In this document: piece after piece, positions 12,111-23,319 of the stretch
How the letters are laid out: each line of letters starts with the position of its first letter
Position numbering within the stretch: position 1 is the stretch's first letter
DNA from: Mallotus nudiflorus
Lineage: Eukaryota; Streptophyta; Magnoliopsida; Malpighiales; Euphorbiaceae
Direction: 5' to 3'
NCBI GenBank assembly: GCA_947683625.1
Contig: CANTUR010000049.1
Location: forward strand, 6,736,501-6,800,500
DNA length: 64,000 nucleotides
Program-made: the position numbers and the translations under genes
Notes under the pieces: model-generated
What the model saw: only the letters and a program-made list of their open reading frames with translations
What the model was told of the DNA's origin: nothing
Database searches by the model: none

Positions 12111-12639
12111 TAATATGCAAATTCAAGTTGGAGTTCCTCTTGATTATAACCTTTAGCTACTAGTCTAGTTTTATTCCTAGTTTTGACACCTTATTCATTC
12201 ATCTTGTTTCTAAAACACCCATTTGTGCCTATAATAGGATGATACTTAGGCCTAGGAACTAAGGTCTAGATCTTATTTCTCTCAAATTGATTTAACTTTT
12301 CTTGCATAGCAGGGACCCAAAATTCATCACGTAATACATCATTAACATTTTTGGGAAGCTAAATTAACAATATATTTAAGTTAAGATCTAGCAGTTACCC
12401 CCTTTAAAGTGTCTCCAATAATAAGGTCTTGATGATGTGCTTTCTTAAAATGCTAATCCTTTATAAGATCATCCTTCAAGGTAGGTTGAGGCTTCTCCTT
12501 ATTGTCTTCCTTTATAGGACTTTCTAGTTCCAAAGGTTTGCTAGCATTTTCTTCTTGAATGTTCATGACCACAAGCTCATCTACAACATCAGCAATATTA
12601 AAAAAAATACTTTCTAGGATTAAGTGGGTTAGATTCATC

Positions 12640-13758
12640 AAATACAACATGCATTGACTCCTTAACTATTAGAGTTCTTTTGTTAAAGACTCTATAAGTT
12701 TTGTTAGTGGTGGCATAGCCTAGGAAAATTCCTTCATCAGCTTTAGAATCAAATTTCCAAGGTTATCTTTGGTGTTTAATAAGAAGCACTTGCATCCAAA
12801 TACTCTAAGATATGAGATTTTGGGTTTTCTAGTTTTCCAAAGCTTATAAGAAGTTTTTTTTTAAAATTGATCTTTTAAAGACTCTATTTGTTATATAGCA
12901 AAAAGTGTTAACGACTTTCGCCCAAAAGTATAAAGGTAAATTATACTCATGAAGCATAGTCCTAGCCATTTCCACTAAAGTTATATTTTTCCTTTCAACA
13001 ACCCTATTTTGTTGAGGTGTTCTAGAAGAAGAGAAATTATGTGAAATTCCACTTTCATTGCAAAAGGTTTTGCATAATTCATTTTCAAATTTGATTCCAT
13101 GATCGCTTTTAATAATTGAAATGCAAAAACCTTTTTCTTTTTGAACTCTTTTTAAAAAGCTTTCAAAAGCTTTAAAAATATCATTCTTATAAGCAAGAAA
13201 ACACACCCAAGTGTATCCAAAATAATCATCAACCAAGACATATGCATAGTGCATTTCATCTAAACTAGCAACTCTAGTAGGTTCAAACAAATCCATATGA
13301 ATAAGTTTAAGTGGCCTAGAAGTGGACACTACATTTTTTAGCTTAAAGGAAGATTTAGATTGCTATCCTTTTTAATAAGAATCACAAGGCTTATCCTTAG
13401 TGAACTTGAGTTTAGGTAACCTAATCATAAATTCATGTCTATTAAGATCATCTAAAAGCTCAAAGTTTGCATGTCATAATCTTCTATACCAAGTCCATGT
13501 GTCATGGGAAATAGACATTAAGTGTTTAATATCTTTGCTGTTAACTTTATTTAAGTCAATGACATATACATTATCAACTCTTTCACCACTAAAAATTACT
13601 TTGTCTTCATCTAAGCTTCTAACAAAGCAATTTTTAGGATAGAAAGTGACTTTATTTCCCATGTCATGCAATTGACTAATACTAAGTAAATTATGCTTAA
13701 GACCATCAATAACCAATACATGATGAATATGAGGATTAAGGATTACAAATTTCTCCAA
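12640..13758 (-). pseudogene. Copia integrase domain (part of 12110-15950)
   Basis: The two longest open parts of the copia polyprotein are 13474-13758 and 12844-13329. The first holds the pre-integrase sequence, including HVLVIDGLKHNLLSISQL. A decayed HHCC zinc region follows at about 13350-13480. The second holds the catalytic core: a first Asp in LIHMDLFEP, a second in IKSDHGIKFEN, and the third catalytic Glu in the PQQNRVVERKN segment. A GFLGY-like motif (EGIFLGYATTNKTYRVFN) follows at 12665-12745. The core would insert retroelement cDNA into chromosomal DNA, but a frameshift and stops separate its parts. Confidence 0.85.
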
Positions 13759-14689
13759 TGCCTACTATCTTTCCTTTGGCATTGTCCCCAAACGTGACAT
13801 GACTTCCATCCTTAGCATTAAGCTTGTTGAATTGCTATTTTTCTTCCATCATATGTCTTGAACATCCACTATTAATATACCACTTGCATCTAAATTTTAT
13901 GGACTTTAAGTACACCTATATAACATAGATAAAGCATTCTTTTGAACCTAAACCTTTGTTGGTCTAGGTTGGTTAGTCTTAAAGTAATCCTAAGGAAGTA
14001 ATTGCAAGTGTAGTCTTTTATAATATAACGCATTACTAGTGTAACCTTTGGTCATACAATAGAAACACTCAACATTGGTAAATCTATTTCTTGTAGGAGT
14101 ATATAATTGCCTAGTATATGAGATATGGCTTTTGTGTTGTGGTTGTGTGGCTTCCTAAAGGTTCTTTATACCATAAGAGTAAAGTGAGACATACATTGAC
14201 AATGGCATTGTGTATTGTTAGGTGATTATGTAGCATGCTTAGTAGTGTTGTATCTAATGTACATGTACGCATGTCTAGGTTGAGGCATTTTAGCATATGC
14301 CTTAGCCTTTTGTGTCAAAGAGGGTTGAGTCTTATGAGACTTGTCCTTGTCATTTGACACATAAGACTTTTTAGCTTTAAAAGCTTGAGTCTTAAGAGAT
14401 GTAGAAGTAGAAGGAAAAGAATCACATAAAGGTTTAACAAATTTAATATAAAATGATGATGAGGAAAAAGACATTCCATTTATATATCCACATGTATGAG
14501 TATTCCCATTGAGTTTTTGACAGTCAAGTAAGTTATTTAAAGTCTCTTTTCCCTTTTTGAATTTAGAAATGGAATTCTTCAATTATAACACCTCTCTAGA
14601 AAGCTTAAGATTTTCATCACTAGCTTTCTTGAGTTGGTTCTCTAAGGAATGAGAAGATTTTAATTAATTCAACAAGTTTGGATAAATCA

Positions 14690-15935
14690 TTTTTTAAGTT
14701 TCAAATTTCTTTGACAAACTAGATAACTCATGCTTGTAAAGGTTCTTCTTAGAGAGTAAGCTTTTAAATTTAAGCATAAGTTTACTCATAATAAAGCTCT
14801 TATCATCATCGTCATCATCATCATCATCATTGTCATTATAAAAAGAATAAAAAGTAGATGGTACCTCATTTTTGTCTTTAAGAGCCATGAAATAATGGTT
14901 GGCCACTTCTTACCACTTCTCTTCCTTTTCTAATTCAAAGGAATCATCCCATGAAGCTTTGAATGCCTTTTTCTTGTCCTTTGCTCCTTTGTTCTTGAAT
15001 TTAAGCTTGGGGCACTCACTTCTAATGAGTACTGATTTTTTTACATTCAGTAAGTAACCTCTTTGTTCTTTTTACCATTATACTTCTTATTGTCTCTTTG
15101 CCTTGAGAAACTTTTTCTTTTCAAGAACTTCTTGAATCCTCTAGTGATCATTATTATCTCATCATCATCATCATCTTCACTAAAGTCCACCAAGCTTTCA
15201 TCTTCACTTGCTTCTTATATAGCCTTCAATGTTATCTCCTTTTTCTTTTCTTCTTTCTCATCCCTCTCATCTCCTCTTTACTTTATAGTGAGCTCATGTG
15301 TAAGGAGCTTCCCAATGAGAACATCAGTTGAGAGAGTTAAAAGATCTTGAGCTTCCTCAATTGAAGTGACTCTAGATTCCCAATCCTTCTTAGGTAAGAT
15401 TCTTAAAATCTTATTGTTCATTTCTTCCTTCAAAAAATGTTTTTAAAGTTTACTAAGAGTAGTAAAAATAGTATTGAGGCAATTGGTCATTTCGGTTATT
15501 GATTTTTGAGGCTTCATATTGAAGAGTTCATACTCATACATTTAGAGTTAAACCTTTTTGCTTCTCACTTGCAAATTTCCTACATAGTGGTTCTCAAGTG
15601 TCTCCCATACTTCTTTTATAGATTGGCAATATTGAGCTTTGCCAACTCCTTCTCTTGATGTAGAGGCTAGTAAGATTGTTATGGCCTTCTTGTTCTTGTA
15701 GTTTTTTTTTCTCATTATTCTATTAACTTCTTGTAAGAGGAGTCTCTATACTATTAATAGTAGCTTTAGGTGGTTCCTAACCCTTTTAAACAACATCCAA
15801 AAGTCTAATGGGATCATTATCTAAATATAACTCCATTTTGAACTTCCAATCTAGGTAGTCACTACCATCAAAAAAGGGTTGAAGTGATGAAAAGTTAAGC
15901 AATTCACTCCCTATAATCTTGAATTCTAGCAATTA
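14690..15935 (-). pseudogene. Copia gag region (part of 12110-15950)
   Basis: The minus strand encodes copia gag: GSDYLDWKFKMELYLDNDPI near 15830, then EYELFNMKPQKSITEM near 15500, then KILRILPKKDWESRVTSIEE near 15380. Next come LIGKLLTHEL and an acidic/basic stretch (DFSEDDDDE, then FKKFLKRK) at 15105-15200. The acidic run DNDDDDDDDDD lies in the open piece 14694-14906. The nucleic-acid binding knuckle near 15010-15060 keeps only part of its Cys residues. Frameshifts and stops split it throughout. Confidence 0.75.
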
Positions 15936-15950
15936 AGTACTTATAACCCA

Positions 15951-15964
15951 AGCTCCAATACCAA
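15951..15964 (-). other. Primer-binding site of the minus-strand copia element
   Basis: The minus strand reads TTGGTATTGGAGCT, a decayed initiator tRNA-Met site (TGGTATCAGAGC), between the gag start and the LTR. Confidence 0.7.
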
Positions 15965-17024
15965 TTATAATTTCCCTAAAGGGGGGTGAACGAGGCTTTG
16001 AATTATTAAAAGGAAATTAAAGAAGGATTAGAGAATAAAAAGAAAGAATATAACCAATTAAGGAGTTTGATTTCTCAACAAACCTACGTCACTACCTAAC
16101 TCTCCTAAGTTAGGATTTTTGAATCACCACAACCTATTTATTTAGATTAATTTTACAAGCTTGAGTTTTAGGCTCAACTCTAACCTTGCAAACAAGAGTT
16201 TTTAAGCTAACTCTAAACCACAACCTAAGTGTTTTAATGGACAAACACTTAAACCAATTCCTTTAGAAATCAACCTCACTTCTCTTCTAATCTATTCCAA
16301 GAATTAGATGAAGTAGAAGTCCTATTTCTAACATACAACCAACTCTCAAAGAATTAATGAATCACAAAGAAATTAGATGAAAGAGTTAATGCCTAATGAA
16401 TGCTAAGGAGAGAAATTTTAATGTTTAAAGTGTGTAACTTCTAAATGAAACTCTAGAGCATGTTTATATAGGTAAGCATAAAAAATATGGCTATTAGAGC
16501 CATTAATTGCTTCTCCAGTCTCTCTTTTTTAACATGTAATTAAATTCGGCTTTTTGTAGATGAACTGCTGCTCACGATTAGCATTAAGTTTTTTTAATCG
16601 TTGGGGCTTGAATTAGCAGTTGGATGCTGGTAGGCGACCCTCACTAGTGGCTCATAATTATGAGCGTCACTTATGAGCAACTCAATAAGTCGAACTTCAA
16701 AAGAAGGCAATAATCTTCCTTATTGGGCATTACTCGTAAGCCCCCTCATGATCTGGAGGGTGGCTCATAAGTAGCCACTTGTAGCTTAAAAACTTGAAGT
16801 CTTTGATCCTTATTTCCATCCATTTGATAAAAGGACTAGAATAGATTTATATTCTTCATAAAATTGCATATAAATACTCTTTTATAAAGCATTATGCATC
16901 TTGATCTTAGAAGGGACAAATTGATATTAAATTTGAATAACCCACACACTAAAATCAAATCATTAGCAATTCAAATTGCTTATCAAAGTCAAAATCAAAG
17001 GGTTGATTATGCAAATGGTCAACA
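15965..17024 (-). mobile_element. 5' LTR of the minus-strand copia element
   Basis: On the minus strand the LTR starts TGTTGACCATTTGCATAATC at 17024. It ends next to the primer-binding site at about 15965, with the GGGGGGTGAA stretch near its inner end that is common in plant copia LTRs. It is about 1.06 kb long. No partner LTR exists in the window because the element is cut off at 12110, so a target-site duplication cannot be tested. The inner end is approximate. Confidence 0.7.
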
Positions 17025-17858
17025 TAAGGGGAAATAGTTAATAAAATTAAATATAAGGGGGTTATTAGTTAACTTTTTAAAATGTAAGGAAGAATTAATA
17101 GGTTTCACCAAATCTCAGGGGGTGACTGTAATTTTCCCTTAAAATTTATTAAAGTAGGATTAACATTAATCAGAGAAGTAGATTTAGACATTTCGCTTTT
17201 AGTGTTCCTAGGAATTTTGCAAGTTGCTCTTAATATGATCAAAAGTTCAACCAAATTTATTACATTTTAAATTGCTAGCACAATGATGGAATATGAAGAG
17301 GATGGTACCGTTTAATATTCTTATCAATTTTTGAAAGTACAATAAGAGGAAGAGTTTAATCCATCTTTAAAGAGCTAAATACTATAAGAGGAAGTAGGAC
17401 CTTCATTTTTCTCAATACAATAAGCGGAAGAGCTAAATCCATCTGTGAAGCATTTAATGACATGTTATATGTTATTGAACAAGAGGTTTGACATGCTTGT
17501 TAAATGTTAAAGTTAAAAATTAATTTTTCTTAAAGGTGCTATATTGAGTTATGCACTTTAATGTTAGAGTTATTCCCACAAAACAATGTCATGACTAATA
17601 GCTTTTATAGCATGAAGAAGTTAGTTCGAGGGTTGGGTCTGCTTGTTAAGAAAATTAATTGTTGCATGAATAATATATGGTTTATTAAGGAAATGAAAAA
17701 CTTACTCTGTTGTTGAATTATGGAGAGCCTCGATACCAAAGAGCATATATAGGTTATGGAAAGGGCAGTATACCTTTTAAAATAATGTACTACTTTTCAC
17801 TAATGCCTTAGTTACATCATTTATATGTTTCTAATGCAATAAATAAACATATGCATTA
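17025..17858. other. Unassigned interval between two LTRs
   Basis: No gene is supported. A possible copia zinc-knuckle relic on the minus strand near 17210-17260 is too weak to annotate. Confidence 0.4.
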
Positions 17859-18546
17859 TGTCACGACCCAAAACAGGGGCCATGACCGGCGTTAGGGAAC
17901 GGGAATTCTTTCGAATCCGGAACCCGTAGCAAGCCTAAAAATAAAATAAAACAAACATGCAATAATAATAACAATATATAATGCAGCGGAAATAAAAATC
18001 ATAAATATCACAATAACAATCCACCACGGATTTAAATCAAATACTCATCTCATATATATAAATCTCTTTTAATACAAATCCAGTTCAAATATATATAATA
18101 CAACATCTCTTTAAATGTTTAATGACTACTGCAGTGTCTAGATAAAATAAATCCAAGACTCAAAGAAGCAGTTTACACAAAGAAGCCGGGGCGGAAGAAA
18201 TCCGGCGTATGGGCCTGCTACTGAGGTCTGAAGATGATGACTCTCCTGAAAAATTAGTCAACAGAGGGGAGTCAGACCTCACTGAATGAATTACTAGAAT
18301 ATATATACATGCATACTAAATGCCAATGCACACAGTCAAAAGTATATATAATATGTATATATACAGGCAAATACACATAGATGCAAGAAATTCATTTTTA
18401 TATATTTTGTCTGAAAACCACTGGTTATGAAGGATCAAATAAAACCCTATGATATCGCAACCTCAAAAATAGTGTTAGACAACACTCTAGCCATACAGGC
18501 TCACTTATTCCAAATATATCCACTTAATCCATTTAGACAATAGAAT

Positions 18547-18645
18547 GGCCCCGGGACACTAAGTCAACCGAGCTCCAGCAGTCTAACTGCCAGTGTGATT
18601 GGCCCCGAGACACTTGGTCAACCGAGCTCTAGCAATCACACTCCC
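18547..18645. repeat. 54-bp tandem duplication inside the solo LTR
   Basis: Two units start GGCCCCGGGACACTAAGTCA (18547) and GGCCCCGAGACACTTGGTCA (18601). Each contains AACCGAGCTC. Related modules in different numbers occur in the LTRs at 30300-30520 and 4290-4440. Confidence 0.85.
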
Positions 18646-20262
18646 AAACCATATCTCACACATCAAATAATCATATTCCATCAATATCCACAAATGGTTA
18701 GTAATATAGCCTAAATGCTATAGGCGCACCGGTACGTACTCGGTCCTAGTGCTGCCCACTAGGTAGCACGTTCTATTGATATCCTTCATTAATAAATGTA
18801 AAACATCCATTCACAATTCAATGATGCATGAATTTAAATAAAATAACAATATAAACCACATATATATACTGGAAATATACCAAAAATAAACCAGGTATAT
18901 TTCGAGTATATATATGTCAAATAAATCCAATCAAATTATAAATTAAGCTAGAAATATATTCGAAAATATTTTAAATATAATTTTATTAACAAAACATGCA
19001 TATAATTTAATATATACCAAAAATAAACCAACAATAAACTAAATATAAACTTAAGTAATAATCAAATTATTTATGCATATTTAATCAAAATAAAACATAT
19101 ATTTCTAAAATTATGAATCCTAAAGCACATATATATAAAATAGTAACTCACAAATTAGTGCGCTCCTCGAGATGGATCCGACAGGCCTGGTCCACTAGGC
19201 CTCGGTCTCGGTGCAACTAAACAAACAATAATAACAGACATTAGAATAACCCTAACAGAAATCCTAGAACTTGATCTAGAATATTAAACACAGAATTGAA
19301 ATTAGGGTTCGACCGGACATCACGTTTTACGAGAATTCTATCGAAAATTCGATAGAACCTCCCCTGTAAAACGGACATCTCTCTACTCAAAGAGTAGAGT
19401 CGACCCTGCAAAGAAACACACTTCGAAAAATAGGCACAACCACACACCCACAACCCCTCGGTCGGACTCTAAACTACAGTCTACCGACCGGGGTCCACAA
19501 TCACAGAACAATTTTAGAAATACCAAAAATACCCTTATAACATAGAAATTCATTTTATAGGTAAAAATTACATAATTAACCTTTAAACACAATAAAAACC
19601 GATAAAACTCATTTTATTAGAAAAACCGTATATTATATATATAATTGAAAATAATTCACGAAAAATAGTTTTAATTAATTAAAAATACTAAATAATTTGT
19701 AGAAATCATTTTTATACCTTAAATAACTATTAAAACCAATTAAATTACATTTTTAGCAAATTTTATGTAAAATTACCAAAATGCCCTTATATATATAAAT
19801 ATACTATAATTACTTCAAAAATTCACCAAAAATAGTATAATTATCCAAAATTAATTTTCTCAACATATTTATCAATAATATCAATAATTAAACTCAATTA
19901 ACCTAATTTTCCCAAAATTACATAAACTTAAATAATTCAAAATAAATACATAGAAATTCATAAAAATTCCAAATAAATTCCTATAATTCATTTCAAAACC
20001 TATAATTATCATAAAACACAATTTTATAATTTAACTAATTAATTTCCGAAAATTAGAAAATAATAATAAAATATTCAAAAATACCCAAAAATCAAAATAA
20101 TTCCCAAAAATTTCAAAAAAATTCATACATGTAGATTAAGCTAAGGGGAACAACATTTGTGAAGGGATTTTTCATGAATCAATCAAATTGAAGTTCAAAA
20201 AATTCAAGAACTCTAATATGGCCGAATTCAAAAATTCAAAACCTAAGCAAATCAAGACCATT

Positions 20263-20586
20263 TCAGCTCAAAAAAAAGCTAGAATCACACTCATCGGAGC
20301 TCAAGGAGAAGAAAGAGACTAGCGGTGTCGAAAATGGTGGCCGAAAATGTCGTGATCGACGGTGGCTCAAGTTTTGGCTTCTCCTGCCAAAACCGATCTC
20401 CAGACGCCGGAAACGGCTGCTACAGGCGGCGAGGAAGGCTGGAGAAGGTGGTGGCATGCCGGACGGCACACCAACGGCAAGGAAACGAGACGGCAGCGAC
20501 AGGAACGATGATAGGGAAGTGATCGGGGAAGAAGAGAGAAATCGGGGGCAATTCGGTAATTTTCTAAAAAACTTGATTTTTGACAT
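20263..20586 (-). other. GC-rich leader segment of the solo LTR with a 107-codon ORF
   Basis: Within an otherwise very AT-rich LTR, 20300-20545 is markedly GC-rich. On the minus strand it keeps an open frame of 107 codons rich in Ser, Pro and Arg. It lies just after the inferred promoter, where the LTR transcript would start. It has no recognised domain. I read it as an untranslated leader or short upstream ORF rather than an established gene. Confidence 0.35.
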
Positions 20587-21065
20587 ATGATATGTATATA
20601 TATATACTTTATACTATATAATAAAATAATATTAAATTACACACATTAAATATACACCACACACTTAATATTTAATATTTTAAAATTTAATAATAAATAA
20701 AAATAATTAAATAACAATAAAACTAATAAATAATTAATAAAATATTAGGGTAATATTAAACCCTAATTAAATAAATAAGTACACATATACACGGCGTTTA
20801 GTATTTTAAAAATATGTATGAGTTCATGCAAGTCCATAAATCTATTTAAAATAATTAATAATAAATTATTTACGTGAAAATTTCCCCGAAAATGCAAGTC
20901 CCGGAAAAATTTTACGTAAAGCACTTAAAATAATAATAAACAATTAAAAATAAATTTTAATTAATCAACAACTTATAAAATATCAATATCATATTTAAAA
21001 ATTATTAACACTGCATATCCCGATGCAATATTAAAATATTTAAAAACACGGGATATTACACATTA

Positions 21066-21284
21066 GCATGCTAAAAATGTGCATAAAGAAGTCATTATGC
21101 TTTAATGCTTTGATGCACCAATATGGAAGTATTTTAATGAATTGCATTCAGGTTTTACAATTGAATGCCATAATGTTAGACTAAGTTTGCATACTAATAG
21201 TTTTTAACCTTTCAGTAAGTAGGAAAAATAGTATTCATCCTAGTTAGTTATTAACTCCATGCAATCTACGTCTATGAATGTGAA
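21066..21284. other. Short interval, nothing identified
   Basis: AT-rich sequence between the LTR target-site duplication and the CACTA relic. It may be more of the same transposon. Confidence 0.3.
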
Positions 21285-21740
21285 TGAATGATAAGTATAT
21301 GTTCTTAACACCTATTTTGTTAGTCCTAACAATCCTAAAGATAAAATTGATGTTTTCCTTTGACCAATTATAATTGACTTGAAGATGTTTTGAGAAGTTA
21401 GAGTGGGCATATATGATTTTTCAATGAACCAAAATTTTCATATATGTGCTACCTTAATGTGGATAATTAATAATTTTCTAGTATATGCAATGTTGTTAGG
21501 TTGGAAAACAACAAGGAAGTTAGCTTGTCCATATTGTATGGAGCACTTTGATATGTGCACTTTACAAAGAGAAATATAGACTTTATCGTTGACAACCATC
21601 ACGAATTCTTACTAGATGACCATTTATTCTACAAACATTTAAAATGATTTTTACGGGAAAAAAGAGTATTTGATCATACACTTACTATTAGATCCTGGAC
21701 AGAGCTATTGGAGCAAATTGATAATCTTGAATTATAGTGT
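21285..21740 (+). pseudogene. En/Spm (CACTA) transposase relic, TNP2 type
   Basis: The plus strand matches the conserved core of plant CACTA transposases (Transposase_21/TNP2 family) in order. A decayed LTPILLVLTI segment at about 21305 stands for the usual LLIPGP region. VGIYDFSMNQNFHICATLMW lies near 21405 and INNFLVYAMLLGWKTTRK near 21465. LACPYCM at about 21520 includes the CPxC pair. A segment from DFIVDNHHEFLLDDHLFYKH follows at about 21575. Stops and frameshifts break it. No CACTA terminal inverted repeat was found in the window. Confidence 0.75.
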
Positions 21741-22163
21741 GTAATTGCTATTAATTCAGAAGCTATAAATTGTCAAATTCAAGATCTCAAGAAAACAAAA
21801 AACTAATCTAAGCATAAAGTTTTCAAGAAAATAAAATTAGCAATATGTCTTTAGTCTTGCTAGTCCTACTTGTTTTGAAGCTTCTTTCTGGAACAGGATA
21901 TGGTAATTGAACATTTCTTCAAAATTTGTAGTGTGTAAATTGATCATCTTGAATTGTAGTGTGTAACAGCTATTAATTCAAAAGCTATAAAGTGTCAAAT
22001 TCAAGATCTCAAGAAAACCAAAAAAAAAAAAAAATCTAGACATAAAGTTCTTAAGAAAACAAAATTAGCAATCTATTTCTAGTCCTACCAATCCTACATG
22101 TTTTGAAGCTTCTTTCTAAAAAAGGATATGCCAGTTGAACGTTCCCTCAAAATTTCAAGTTTT
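21716..22163. repeat. 222-bp imperfect tandem duplication
   Basis: Unit 1 (21716-21937) and unit 2 (21938-22163) both start AATTGATNATCTTGAATT. They share TCAAATTCAAGATCTCAAGA, TTTTGAAGCTTCTTTCT and the final CAAAATTT. Unit 2 has a longer A-run at 22020. The duplication begins inside the end of the CACTA transposase relic. Confidence 0.9.
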
Positions 22164-22925
22164 TTATATTGAGGTGTGTGTTGAATTCTCCCCTAACAAC
22201 AAATGATTTTTTAAAGCTTGTGATCAAAGGAAATGAAAACCTTAAACATTAGTTTTATTTTATTTTATTTTATTTTATTTTTTGTAAACATTGATTGTTT
22301 TGTTGTGAACAAGCTAAAGTAATTTTGGAGATAAAACTATACTAGATGGCCTTGTTTTTTTAAACAGAGGTCGAAAGATGTTTCTTCTTACAACTAATCA
22401 TGATGAGAATTTTAGGTTGGCAGCAAACATTTGTTGCTATATCTAGAAACACACATAACAAAATTTATATCCAATTTCAAAGTAAAAAACCTTAACCAAC
22501 TTAAATAAAAAATCATATTAGAAGATGGTGATAGGAAATATATTCATTCACTTGTAATATCCACCTTATTGTATTTCTCTCTATAATTTATAAGGATAAT
22601 GATGGATATCGCTACTAACAATGTCCATACCCATAAAAAAACAAAAACACTTTATGACAAATTACATTTTTATCCCTATTTGATTTATAATATATGGAAA
22701 GTCATATAATAGTTCATAAGTACCAATTTTAATTGGATAACTAATTAAATTGATGGAAATATAAAATTTAAAAGAAAATAAGTTAATCTATCACGTCATA
22801 ATTTAAAAATCCATATTTTGTAAGTAATTTATTTATTATTTTTGTAATTATTAAAACATTTGAAGAGTAAAATAGTAATGTGTTACTACTAGCGATGCAG
22901 AATTTTTCCAATTTATAAAATGAAA
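22164..22925. other. AT-rich interval, no gene
   Basis: I see nothing with coding or structural support. A TTTTA-type run lies at 22253-22280. Confidence 0.5.
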
Positions 22926-23319
22926 AGCTAAATTTCCCACAACTTTAATATACGTGTCTCAAGACTCCAAAGTAATAACCAAGGTAACTGTCAGGGAATG
23001 TAAGCTGTCTCATGCATCATAAACTTTAGGCGTTGCTGTTGGCACTTCGGCCATTAGTAGGCTAGCGCCTTATGCACCCCAGTAAGTGCCTGCAGGCCGA
23101 AGGTAGCAAAGCACATCAGATAAGAAAAAGGTGCAACTTCAAATCTGTGGTGCTTGTAAACACTTGTATACCAATAATGATATACCAATATGTATTTCAT
23201 TGTTATAGACAAAATAACATTGTACACCAAGACCCAGATTTAGAACAAGATTTTGTACGGCTAATGGTCTTGAAAAGAATTCCGATGCTATCCTGAAACC
23301 AAAACTACAATAAATCCAT

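Larger units (their letters stand above)
12110..15950 (-). pseudogene. Ty1/copia gag-pol remnant, lacking reverse transcriptase
   Basis: The minus strand carries a copia polyprotein in order. The gag start has GSDYLDWKFKMELYLDNDPI near 15830. A UBN2-type gag core follows, then a broken zinc-knuckle region. The GAG-pre-integrase region has LKHNLLSISQLHDMG near 13690. The integrase core lies at 12844-13345, and a linker ends RLVAKGYNQE near 12140. The sequence stops exactly where reverse transcriptase should begin, so the catalytic polymerase, RNase H and 3' LTR are missing. Many in-frame stops are present. The element reads away from its primer-binding site (15951-15964) and its LTR (15965-17024). 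Motifs place it in the Tork/SIRE-like part of copia. The sub-lineage is tentative. Confidence 0.85.
17859..21060 (-). mobile_element. Solo long LTR, 3.2 kb, TSD CATTA
   Basis: The element starts TGTCACGACCC at 17859 and ends GGGATATTACA at 21060. It is flanked by identical CATTA at 17854-17858 and 21061-21065, a perfect 5-bp target-site duplication. No internal coding region is present, so it is a solo LTR. The promoter-like TATATATATAC box near 20593-20608, followed on the minus strand by a CT-rich leader, indicates minus-strand sense, with the LTR beginning TGTAATATCCCGTG. Its size resembles long gypsy LTRs. The lineage is not proven. Relatives lie at 4190-5147, 29680-33128 and 63771-64000. 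Confidence 0.9.

Noticed and set aside
17140..17300. Possible copia gag zinc knuckle on the minus strand (KCNKFG..DHIKSNL)
   Set aside because: Only two of the metal ligands remain, a stop interrupts it, and the neighbouring sequence does not support gag.
20325..20522. 65-codon plus-strand ORF in the GC-rich island
   Set aside because: It lies antisense to the inferred LTR transcript, has no recognised domain, and is explained by GC-rich composition.
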